From assembly GCF_011075055.1 (NCBI RefSeq), contig NC_058137.1, positions 25,529,463 to 25,593,462 of the forward strand: a DNA stretch of 64,000 nt. The letters are read 5' to 3'. Origin of the DNA: Mangifera indica. Taxonomy: Eukaryota; Streptophyta; Magnoliopsida; Sapindales; Anacardiaceae. This document shows positions 1-10,695 of this stretch, in pieces. Within the stretch, counting starts at the first letter, position 1. The number at the start of each line of letters is the position of its first letter. A model generated the notes under the pieces. The model was not told the origin of the DNA. It made no database searches and was given only the letters and a program-made list of their open reading frames with translations. Made by a program: the position numbers and the translations under genes.

Positions 1-195
1 CGACGTGATCCCCTCACTTTACATCGAGCGTCGGATGTCCCTCAGCAGGGGTTGGGCTCCGGTGACTGTGGCGTCTTTATGTTACGATTTTTTGAGTGTT
101 TGGCGTTGGCACGGAGCTACGTTTTTCCCCGAGAGTCGTCTACCTCTATGCGTCGACGATTAGCGACGCAGTTGTATTTTCATTGTATCGAGTAG
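1..195 (+). CDS. Ulp1-like (C48) cysteine protease, C-terminal fragment
   Basis: Frame 1 is open from the window edge to a TAG at 193-195, giving 64 residues. They include the pair QQ (residues 15-16) and SGDCGVF (20-26), the spacing expected for the oxyanion-hole Gln and nucleophilic Cys of Ulp1/SENP peptidases. A tail with RRRLA follows, as in the last helix of plant Ulp1-like domains. The His and Asp of the triad lie upstream, outside the window. In plants such domains occur in deSUMOylating enzymes and, very often, in Mutator-type transposons. The adjoining satellite and lack of any host-gene context favour a transposon origin, but this cannot be settled here. An ATG-started frame at 96-323 overlaps in another phase and is a shadow. 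Confidence 0.65.
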   Translation, partial: RRDPLTLHRASDVPQQGLGSGDCGVFMLRFFECLALARSYVFPRESSTSMRRRLATQLYFHCIE

Positions 196-429
196 CTCAC
201 GGATGTATATTTATCGTTATTCCTATGTTTAGATGTATATATTTATTGTATGTTCATATGTGTATGATATACTTTATTTGTGGTTATATATGGATGTGTA
301 TCGTATTTGAGTTCATTTTTTAAATAATCTTGTCATGAAAAAACAATAAAAACGTGTAATTACTCAAACATTTACACACTTGAAACAATTAGAGAAAATA
401 TAGTAATAATGAAATAAATTAACACCAAA

Positions 430-2077
430 TCCAACAATCCTTCGAAAATCTGGAAAATACAAGTCCATATCTCGTAAAATGATGAAATTCAAAAAAATAA
501 AATTGAAATTCGAATTGTAAAAGTTGAAAAACCCTAGAATGGCAACAATCGAAAAATCCTTCAGAAATCTGAAAAATACGAGTCGATATATCGTAAAACG
601 GTAAAATTCGAAAAAACGAAACTGAAATTTGAATTCTAAAAGTTGAAAAACCCTATAATGAAAACAATCGAAAAATTCTTCAAAAATCTGAAAAATACGA
701 GTCGATATCTCATAAAACGGTGAAATCTGAAAAAACGGAACTGAAATTCAAATTCTAAAAGTTGAAAAACCCTAGAATGGAAACAATCGAAAAATTCTTC
801 AAAAATCTGAAAAATACGAGTCGATATCTCGTAAAACGGTGAAATCTGAAAAAAACGGAACTGAAATTCAAATTCTAAAAGTTGAAAAACCCTAGAATGG
901 CAACAATCGAAAAATTCTTCAGAAATCTGAAAAATACGAGTCGATATCTCGTAAAACGGTGAAATCTGAAAAAACGGAACTGAAATTCCAATTCTAAAAG
1001 TTGAAAAATCCTAGAATGGAAACAATCGAAAAATTCTTCAGAAATCTGAAAAATACGAGTCGATATCTCGTAAAACGGTGAAATCCAGAAAAACGGAACT
1101 GAAATTCAAATTCTAAAAGTTGAAAAACCCTAGAATGGCAACAATCGAAAAATCCTTCAGAAATCTGAAAATACGAGTCGATATCTCGTCAAACGGTGAA
1201 ATTCGAAAAAACGGAACTGAAATTCTAATTCTAAAAATTGAAAAACCCTATAATGGAAACAATCAAAAAATTCTTCAGAAATCTGAAAAATACGAGTCGA
1301 TATCTCGTAAAACGGTGAAATCCGAAAAAAAGGAACTGAAATTCAAATTTTAAAAGTTGAAAAACCTTAGAATGGCAACAAACGGAAAATCCTTCGGAAA
1401 TTTGAAAAATACGAGTCGATATCTCGTCAAACGGTGAAATTCGAAAAAACTGAACTAAAATTCGAATTCTAAAAGTTGAAAAACCCTAGAATGGCAACAA
1501 TCGAAAAATCCTTCAGAAATCTGAAAAATACGAGTCGATATCTCGTAAAACGGTGAAATCCGAAAAAATGAAACTGAAATTCGAATTCTAAAAGTTGAAA
1601 AACCTTAGAATAGCAACAAACGGAAAATCCTTTGGAAACCTGAAAAATACGAGTCGATATCTCGTAAAACAGTGAAATTCGAAAAAACTAAACTAAAATT
1701 CGAATTCTAAAAGTTGAAAAACCCTAGAATGGCAACAATCGAAAAATCCTTCAGAAATCTGAAAAATACGAGTCGATATCTCGTAAAACGGCGAAATCCG
1801 AAAAAACGAAACTGAAATTCGAATTCTAAAAGTTGAAAAACCCTAGAATGGCAACAAACGAAAAATTCTTCGGAAATCTGAAAAATATGAGTGATATCTC
1901 GTAAAACGATGAAATCCGAAAAAACGGAACTGAAATTCGAATTGTAAAAGTTGAAAAACCCTAGAATGGCAATAAACGGAAAATCCTTCAGAAATCTGAA
2001 AAATACGAGTCGATATATCGTAAAACGGTGAAATTCGAAAAAACGGAACTGAAATTCGAATTCTAAAAGTTGAAAAA
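430..2077. repeat. 119-bp tandem satellite, about 14 copies
   Basis: The landmark accctagaat recurs at 531, 650, 769, 889, 1008, 1127, 1245, 1364, 1483, 1602, 1721, 1840 and 1958, steps of 118-120 bp. Each unit also carries gaaaaatacgagtcgatat and a run of aaaaacggaactgaaattc. The first copy is the most diverged and the last stops at about 2077. Open frames inside (1120-1353 plus, 1707-2147 minus) are periodic readings of the repeat and do not resemble a protein. The array is absent from the matching position upstream of the second duplication copy, so it lies outside the duplicated unit. Confidence 0.92.
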
Positions 2078-2350
2078 TGAAAATGCCTTTACAATGTAAA
2101 ATATCCAAAAACCCCTCATATTTATCTAAAATTATTTTAACCCCCATAATGAGTGGGGGAGTTATATAAATGAAGGGAAGGGTAATTTTGACATTTTAGA
2201 AAAAGTTTGAAATAAATAAATAAATATCAAAATGCCTTTATAATGTAAAATATCCAAAAACCCCTCATATTTATCTAAAATTATATTAAAACCCTATAGT
2301 AAGTGGGAGAGTTATATAAATATGAGGGGAAGGGTAGTTTTGGTATTAAA
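2078..2350. repeat. Two direct copies of a ~120-bp AT-rich unit
   Basis: The stretch beginning aaaatgcctttacaatgtaa near 2080 recurs with few changes near 2230. Both copies run through ccaaaaacccctcatattta and end with a gagttatataaat / gggaagggta block. The spacing is about 150 bp. The unit differs from the 119-bp satellite on its left. Its function is unknown. Confidence 0.75.
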
Positions 2351-2470
2351 AAAAGTCATAGGCATTTTTTTTTTGGAACAGTGATTTTGGGCATTTTGGC
2401 TTGAAAATAGTGATTTTAGGTATTTTTGCTTAATGGGAGGGCATTTTGGCCATTTTTTAAAATTTCCCTT

Positions 2471-3169
2471 CTTTTTTCTCCTAGATTTGAAATTGTAAAA
2501 AAAAAATAAAAAATCCTCTTTTGAACTAAAAAAAAAATGGAATGTTAAAAAAATTTTATAAATAAGAAGAAAATAACTATATATTTACCACTCAATTTAT
2601 AGGTATTAAATTTAAAAATAATGCAACAAGATACAAGGACAAATTATTCAAATTATATAAGTGAACAAACATTTTTAATTAAATGTTAATTTTATTTTAT
2701 ATTTCGTACTAAGTTTATTGTTTTGTAAATTATTTGAATTGGACTTAATTTTATGAATGTAAATAGGATTGTTAATTGGGTTGGATTCAGTTTGAAAAAT
2801 TTATTTTTAGACTAAACAAAATTTAGATAGACCTAAAAATTCATTATAGATAATAGTGTATTTATCTGTTTTTCAATCTTATTATGAAATTATAAAAGTA
2901 TTTTTATAGATTTTTAAAATTGTAAAATGAGTTCCAATACGGTCAAAACATAAGCTTAGACAAAAAATCTCAAGCTCAGGTGGACAAATCTAAGACTTGA
3001 ATCCGAAATATTTTATGGGCTCAGAGTTTGAAAAATTTAAACTTGATTTGATAGGTCCAATTGACAGCCCTGAATGTAAACCACGCAAAATCTTAGCCAA
3101 ACTACGTAAAGCTCTTTGTTTGGTAGAATGTGATGCCTTGCGAAAGACAAAACTCCAGTTCATTTTCTC
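2471..3169. other. AT-rich spacer downstream of NCL-A
   Basis: No gene is supported. It is matched by 44331-45196 in the second duplication copy. At 3064-3165 both copies can be read as a short peptide containing SPECKPRKILAKLRK. Since the copies are duplicates, this agreement is not independent evidence of coding. Confidence 0.5.
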
Positions 3170-6077
3170 TTAAACATAACTCAGAACATCATTCAAAAGA
3201 TAAACGAGGAACAAAGATAAAGGGTAAAGCAGAATCGCCATAACCGATATCCAGACAGGGAAGGTGGAGGGAAAGCTCGCAATGGCACCCATTACACTGA
3301 AAACGGTTACTACAGCCAGTAATTCAGCAGAATATTCCCACGTGATTCCTCGGAAATAAATAAGCGATAACAGAACGGTTTAACCCAGGACATTGTTCAT
3401 AAATACCCCACCATAAATCTGCAGCAGACACAGCCGAAAATTAATCAGAATATCAGAATTTAATTGAAACGCAGAGTGAAGGGCACAACACAAACCTCAG
3501 AGAACGCCAAGGATGTAGTCCGTGGTTTCTTCCGATATGCGGCGGAGATTACTGAAGTTGCTGCTCTAAAATTGGTTGCCAATGGAACTAGGATGAATGA
3601 GATGAAGAAAGATGGTATGTTTGCAGAATTGGAGAAATTTTCAACACTGTAAATCAGAAGTTCAGCGAGAACAGATAACATAGCAATGCCAATCAGCACG
3701 TACATTATAGCTTTAAGCCAAGCCCATTTTGACTTATCTTCAACCACTCCAGTACTCTTTTAATCATCCACCAGCTTGTCTGTTTCTTCCCAAGTTTTCT
3801 GCACAAACATTTCAATCATGTTCTGGTAATTATTCGGCTAGTAAAGAGAGAAAGAGAGAAACAAAGAATAGAGAATTACTTGGTAGATGTCATCTTCAGT
3901 CTGGGTTGTTGAAGGGACTTCATTAAAGGATGGGGTAGCTTCGAACAGTTTTGCGATTCCAGAGACAAATTCTTCTCTATTTATCAAGCCGTCTCCGTTT
4001 GTGTCAAGTCTTCAATCACTTTGGCTACAGCTTCATCTGGAACCTTACCAAACTTGCTATTGACCATTAGTTCTTTCAATTCGTGTTGAGAAATGAAGTT
4101 ATTTCCATCAAGATCAATTTTTTCAAACAACCTGTCATTCATTTTGCAAAAAGAATTGTTACCATGAAAGCAACAAACAAAGGACTGGTAAAAAGGAGAT
4201 GAATATAGTGTAATTAACCTTCTAATAGAAGCTTTATCAAGTGTGCCATCTTGTCTCATAATTCCACCTTGTGAATGATATTTTTTATCCATTGCATTCT
4301 TTGCCTCATCAAGCCACCTTGTAAATACAGTCACGAACTCATCTTTGGTTATTTTCTTATCTCCATCAATGTCAAACTCTTTGATCCCTTCTGCAACTAC
4401 TTTCTCCTTATCAATCTGCAGGCCACTAAACCTGACCTCAAGAAGAACCTCCCTTAGCTCTGAAGGTGATATGACATTATCTCCATTATGATCTATCTCT
4501 TCAAAAAGCCTGCACCCATCAACTTCTAGTTACTTGCCACCCAAGGAACTTTGTTTGAGTTAGACGGGATTTGATTACCTTCGTATAGCAGCAACATTCG
4601 GCCTCCCATCCTCAGTGAGGATTTGTCTGAGAGCATGCCTTTGTACATGCGTTAAAATTCTTAAAAGTAAATGCTCATGCTTCCCGTACTCCAGTCTTCT
4701 TTGTTGAATCCAGCGCTGGAAAAACTCCAAACAATTTGACACAAGAGAAGTTTTATGAGAGCAATGCATTATAACGTGAGAAGAGAATTTAACCCATAAA
4801 ATTAATTTTAAAACAAAAGGAGAGTGAAGGGTTTAGTACCTGATAGAAGAAGTACAAATAAGAACACAAGGGTAACAAAAAGATCAATCAACATCACTGC
4901 TTGTTGCCCATATGACGATTGGGCAACCTTCAGGAGTTCAATGATCAGAAATGGTGTCAACGAGGAGAACATAATCCTCGCAATGTATTTAGTCTCCTTA
5001 TCAGTAGTTATACCGGAATCTGTAATTCTATAATTAACTTGCAAGAGGTTGGATAATAATTATGAGAGAATCAAGCAGAAGAGAGAAGATTACCTGTCAA
5101 TTTTGACGAGAGTGTGTCAAGAGAAAAATTTTCTCTGGTTGTTCCATTGGAGAGAGAGGTATAATTAGTCTCTGAAGAACCAGTGTGAAGGACTTGACTG
5201 CCAAGTATTACACAAATTCCCCAGATTACAGTGAGCTGCAAAATTGAAGATCCAGCCAACAACCCAACTCCAGTGTGAGCATAATCTTTAGCTTCGTCTT
5301 TACTGTTCAGGAGTTCAGATGCTGTTGAATTCATTAAAATTATGCTTAATTACAAGTAGTTTTCATGTTTTAGCTTGATTTTTTGAGAGCCTTTCATTAT
5401 CTTTTCATTAAATTATATGATGATATGTTATGTATGTATTTATTTGTGTATTTAAAAGTGTTTATATATGATATTATTCTAAGAAGAAAAGCTTACAAAA
5501 TCAACCTAGAATGAAGAACTACACAAGAAAAAAAATCTGAGGTCACAATCAGTCTACCAAAAATTCATGTAGAAAAACTTCTAAATATCTTTCAGCTTAT
5601 CCAGTAATATTACGATTTTCATTATTTACATATTGTTGGAGAGAAGGAAAAGCAGATTTAAATGCCACACCGAGAACTAACAAGGCCTCAGGGAGGGCAC
5701 TGATGATATGAAATGCACTAGCACCGAACACACCGCGACCAAGAATTTTAAAAATTTGCTCCCCTCCAGCAGCCAGATATGATTCTCCATGAAACAGTAG
5801 ATATTCATACACCAGTATCAGGAAAAGATGCCCGAAAATATTATTAGAGCACGGCAAGAAACCGTACATTTGCTTGCAATCCAGAGTTTCAGATTTCAAT
5901 CCTTTGTCATTAGGAAATAAGAAGCTTGCTTTGTGACTTCACGATCATCGCCGCCATCTGAAATCAGTTCTGCAGAGCTGGATGCAGGCGTCGGGCGGCC
6001 TGCAACCTCAATGACAATTATCAGAGCAAGAAGAAGAAAAACGGATACACAGGTTTGGAAATGTCCATGGTTAGCAT
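3170..6077 (-). pseudogene. NCL: NCL-A: decayed EF-hand Na+/Ca2+ exchanger-like gene
   Basis: Minus-strand exons align one-to-one with intact NCL-B: 5671-6077, 5094-5321, 4840-5019, 4579-4724, 4219-4509, 3880-4131, 3496-3798, 3170-3418. Recognisable are the exchanger repeat with YGFLPC and ALPEALLVL, EF-hand loops DHNGDNVISPSE, DIDGDKKITKDE and DLDGNNFISQHE, and the second exchanger repeat NIPSFF...LATN. Lesions: 1-nt loss in the signal peptide (~6044), 1-nt loss at ~5915, 2-nt loss in exon 3 (~4857), 1-nt loss before the fourth EF-hand (~4019), and TAA stops at 3760-3762 and 3380-3382. The linker exon between the two EF-hand pairs is gone, its 3' end fused directly to the EF1-2 exon near 4270. 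No full-length exchanger can be made. Confidence 0.88.
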
Positions 6078-7088
6078 TATTTGAGGTTTCGGGCCAATTG
6101 TATTGAAGATTATGAATCTTAAATTATATTTTTATCATATCGGAATAAGTGCACTAGATTAATGTTTATATATTTAAAAAAAAAAGAAAATGACTGTCAA
6201 AATCAGAAAAAATATGTAGGCATGTGGAATTATAGAAAAGAACTGCCGCATTATGGCTAGCAAAAGGGGTGGGAGCCTTTTAATTTTTGTCGTTTTCATT
6301 GTTTCGACAGTCTTTCACTTTAAGTGTTCACATTTCTCATCGTCCAATTAAACATGTTACACTTTAACAACTTCTCTATTTTATAATATTTCAGTGCTAT
6401 TGTTCATTGACCAAAGAGAAAGGACATAGGGAGGTTATATTACTCATCTTCCATGTATTTGTCTAGAGTTAAAAAGATTGGTTGGCCACCTCTTGCTATT
6501 AGAGTATGCGAGAGAAAAGCTACAAAATCAGATATGAGAGGCTTTAGTATAATTTCATAAGGCTTTAATTGTCAAAAATAAAAACAAAAGGGATCTTTAT
6601 GTGCTTCTATAATTCTTGTAATCGGAACCGTTAAAACATTGTTACACTTAATGGTTTCGTTAAAATAAATGTGTAAACATAATTACATTTTGCATCAATA
6701 TTTTAACTAAGTTATTACTTTAAATACGAAAAGTATATTATTGACATCTTATTTTGTTTTAATACTCAAAGAGATTCTATAATAGAAGAAGATTTTCAAT
6801 AGGAGTTTGAACAATTTTATAGTATACTCAAAATGTTTCGAATACGAGGATAAACTAATGAAATTATACAAGTGAACATGAAATTGTTAATTTTAGTTTG
6901 TATTTGATACCAAGTTTTTTTTTGTTTTTTTGTGAATTATTTGAGTTAGATTTGGTCATAGAAATGTAAACTAATTGTTTAATTATTGTGAAAGGCTGAA
7001 ATCCTGAGGCAATATAGCTTAGCTAATCATTCCCGTTTCATTCTCCTATCAAGAAAAAAAAACCTGCAACAAAATTTCTCATATTCTC
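6078..7088. other. Spacer between NCL-A and NCL-B
   Basis: AT-rich. It should hold the promoter side of NCL-A and the 3' side of NCL-B, since both run on the minus strand. It is matched by 48087-49615. No gene or RNA is evident. Confidence 0.55.
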
Positions 7089-10000
7089 TTAAACATAATC
7101 CAGAACATCATTCAAAAGATAAACGAGGAATAGAGATAAAGGGTATAGCAGAATCGCCATAACCGATATCCACAAAGGGAAGGTGAAGCGAAAGCTCGCA
7201 ATGGCACCCATCACAGTGCAAACGATCACTACAACCAGCAACTCAGCAGAAAATTCCCACGTGATTCCCCGGAAATAGATTAGAGACAACAGAACGGTGA
7301 AACCCAGCACATTGTTCATAAATACACCACCATAGATCTGCATTAGAACGCCAATTATTACGCAGAATTTCAGAATTTTGTTGAAACACAGGGTAAAGGG
7401 CACAACACAAACCTCAGAGAGTGCCAAGGAAGTAGTCCGTGGCTTCTTTTGATATGCGGCGGAGATTACCGAACTTGCTGCTCTAAAATTGGTTGCTAAT
7501 GGAACTAAAATGAACGAGACGAAGAAAGATGGAATGTTTGCAGAATTGGAGAAATTTTCAACACTGTAAATCAGAGGTTCAGCTAGAACAGATAATATAA
7601 CAATGCCAGTCACCACGTACATTATGGCTTTACACCAAGCCCACGTTGACTTATCTTCAACCTCTCCGTTACTCTTTTCATCATCCACCAGCTTGTCTGC
7701 TTCTTCCCAAGTTTTCTGCACAAACATTTTAATCATCTTTTGGTAAAGAGAGGGAGAGAAACAAAGAATAGAGAATTACTTTATAGATGTCATTTTGAGT
7801 CTCGGTTTTTGAAGGAACTTCATTAAAAGATGGGGTAGCTTTGAACACTGTTGCGATTCCAGAGACAAATTCTTCTTCATTTATCAAGCGGTCTCCACTT
7901 GTGTCAAGTTCTTCAATCACTTTGGCTACAGCTTCATCTGCATTCAAAGGAAACTTACCAAACTTGATATCAACTATCAGTTCTTTCAATTCTTGTTGAG
8001 AAATGAAGTTATTTCCGTCATGATCAAGTTTTTCAAACAACCTGTTATTCATTTTGCATAAACAGTTGTTACCGTGAGAGCAACAAACAAAGGAAAAACT
8101 GACTATAGTGTAATTAATTAACCTTCTAATAGTAGCTTCATCAGGTGTGCCATCTTCTCCCATAAGACTTTCTATTGCATTTTTTTCGACATGCTGTAAT
8201 ATTTCTGATATCAGATTTTTCTTCATTTCACGCTCTTTCCTTTTGTTTTGAATCCAGGGATGGAAAACCTGTCGATTATTCAAAATAGGGTATTATCATG
8301 AATATTTTGATGTATGGATAAGCTAATTAATTATAGATGATATATATGATATTACTCTGTATATGTCTCTTAAGGATTTTTGTGAAAAATATTTTTTATC
8401 CATTGCATTCTTTGCCTCATCAAGCCACCTTGTAAATCCAGTCACAAACTCATCTTTGGTTATTTTCTGATCTCCATCAATGTCAAACTCTTTGATCACT
8501 TCTGCAACTGCTTTCTCTTTATCAATATGCAGTCCTTTAAACTTGACCTCAAGAAGAACCTCCCTTAGCTCTGAAGGTGATATGACATCATCTCTGTTAT
8601 TATCTATATCTTCAAAAAACCTGCACTCATCACCTTCCAGTTACTTGCCACACAAGGAACTTTTGTGGGCGAATCTGGGTATAACGAGTAATATTATATG
8701 TATAAAAAAATTGTATAAAGTTACTCATATAACTTAATATGAAAATATTTAATTAGGTGATTTTAAAATTTGAAAAAATAAACAATTATATCGCTCAATC
8801 ATATGATACCTATTTAATTTGTATTAATAAATTTATAGAATTTGTTTATATACATGATTCTATTTTTATTTGATTTGGACAGATTTGATTACCTTCGTAT
8901 AGCAGCTATATTTGGCCTGCCATCCTCAGTGAGGATTTGTCTTAGAGCATGTTTTTGCACATGCTTCAAAATTCTTAAAACTAAATACTCATGCTTCACA
9001 TACTCCAATCTTCTTTGTTGAATCCACGGCTGGAAAATCTGCAAACAATTTAACACTACAAATTTTTTATGAGAGCAATACATTATAACATGAGAAGAGA
9101 ATTTAAGCTGTAAAGTTAATTGTAAAACAAAAAGAGAGTGAAAAGTTTAGTACCTGATAGATGAAGTACAAGAATAAGAACACAAGGGTAACAAAAAGAT
9201 CAGTCAACATCACTGCTTGTTGCCCAGATGACGATGGGACAACCTTCAGGAGTTGAATGATCAGAAATGGTGTCACTGAGGAAAACATAATCCTCGCAAT
9301 GTAGCTAGTTTCCTTATCAGTAGTTATACCAGAATCTGTAATTCTAATCATTAGACAAGAAGATGGAGGTGGAAGTTCTTTGCTAGAATGAAGGAAAAGA
9401 GAGAAAATTACCTGTGAATTTTGACTTAAGTGTGTAAAGAGAAAATTTTTCTCTGGTTGTTCCATTGGAGAGAGAGATATAATTAGTCTCTGAATAACCA
9501 CAGTGAAGGACATGACAGCCAAGTATTGCACAAGTTCCCCAGATTACAGTGAGCTGCAAGATTGAAGATCCAGCCAACAACCCAACTCCAGAATAGACAT
9601 ATTCTTCAGCTACCTCTTTACTGCTTAGGAGTTCAGATGCTGTAGAATCCATTAAATTATGATTAGTTACTTCAAGTTTTTACCTCATGATAAAGCTTTA
9701 TTATCATCTGTTCCAGCTTGATTATTTGAGAGCCCTTCATTATCTTTTGATTAAAATACACACAAGTCCAACTGATTTCAATTTCAGTTTAAAAAAAAAG
9801 AAAAAAAAAGCACAGATTGAAAAACTAGATAAGAAAAAAATTGGATCTTTGGATTTATCCAGTAATAATATGATTTCTATTATTTATAAATATTGATGGA
9901 GAGAGGAAAAGCAGATGTAAATTCCATACCAAGTACTAACAAGGTCTCAGGAAGGGCACTGATGAGATGAAATGCACTAGCACCGAACACACCAGGGCCA

Positions 10001-10335
10001 AGAATCTTAAAAATTTCCTCCCCTCCAACAGCCAAATATGATTCTCCATGAAACAGTAGATATTCATACACCAGTATCAGAAAAAGATGCCCGAAAACAT
10101 TATTCGAGCACGGCAAGAAGCCATACATTTGCTGGCATTCCTGATTTTCAGAATCCAATCCTTTGTCATTGAGTAAATAAAAAGCTTGTTTTGTGACTTC
10201 ATGACCATCAGAGCCATCTGAAACCAGTTCTGCAGAGCTGGATGCAGGCGTCCGGCGGCCCGCAGCCTCAATGACGATTATCAGAGCAAGAAGAAGAAAA
10301 ATGAGATACCCAGGCTTGAGGATATCCATAATCAT
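7089..10335 (-). CDS. NCL: NCL-B: intact EF-hand Na+/Ca2+ exchanger-like protein
   Basis: Nine exons on the minus strand keep frame throughout: 9930-10335, 9412-9639, 9154-9335, 8893-9038, 8356-8620, 8123-8268, 7780-8041, 7413-7715, 7089-7337, totalling 2187 nt (728 aa). The order is a hydrophobic leader (about 1-28), first exchanger repeat with YGFLPC and SALPETLLVL, further membrane segments, cytosolic EF-hands with loops at about D327-E338, D367-E378, D464-E475 and D504-E515 (all with acidic position 1 and Glu at 12), then membrane segments and the second repeat NIPSFFVSF...LATN ending at IYGGVFMNN. This is the architecture of Arabidopsis NCL, described as a Na+/Ca2+ exchange protein. The start is the first of two close ATGs (10335; second at 10329). 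The last intron (7338-7412) is 75 nt and has no in-frame stop. Membrane location and activity are inferred from the family. Confidence 0.9.
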
Positions 10336-10690
10336 GATCTGTGAGGATCATTTGAGGTCTTGGGCCAATTATATTGAAGATTATGAATATTTATTTCTTG
10401 CTTACTTGTTTGATTAAGATTATTGGGGTCTAGTACTAGTTGAATTTTTATATTTGTATCAAATCAGATTAGGTGCATTAGATTAATGTTTATATATTAA
10501 AAAAAAGCAAGAAAATGGCTGTCAAAATTAGTGAGATTAAGTGGTCATGTGGGATTATAGAAAAGAATTGACATATTATGGCTTAGCTCAGTCTGGCAAA
10601 AGGAGTGGGAGCCCTTTCAATTTAGTCGTTTTCATGTTTTGACAGTCTTTCATTTTAATTTTCTTGATTACAAAACATATACTTCTCACC
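10336..10690. promoter_or_regulatory. Presumed 5' region of NCL-B
   Basis: This is the 355 bases between the NCL-B start codon and a solo LTR. It is matched by 61990-62344 upstream of NCL-D. No TATA box can be assigned firmly on the minus strand. The LTR insertion sits within about 360 bp of the NCL-B start, so it may affect transcription. Confidence 0.4.
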
Positions 10691-10695
10691 ACTTC

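Noticed and set aside
96..323. 75-aa frame overlapping the protease tail
   Set aside because: It is in another phase from the recognisable Ulp1 residues and has no domain.
430..2077. CRISPR-like array
   Set aside because: The whole 119-bp unit is repeated with no unique spacers, and the window is plant nuclear DNA.
1120..2147. Open frames of 77 and 146 aa in the satellite
   Set aside because: They repeat with the 119-bp period and reflect loss of stops in a tandem array, not a protein.
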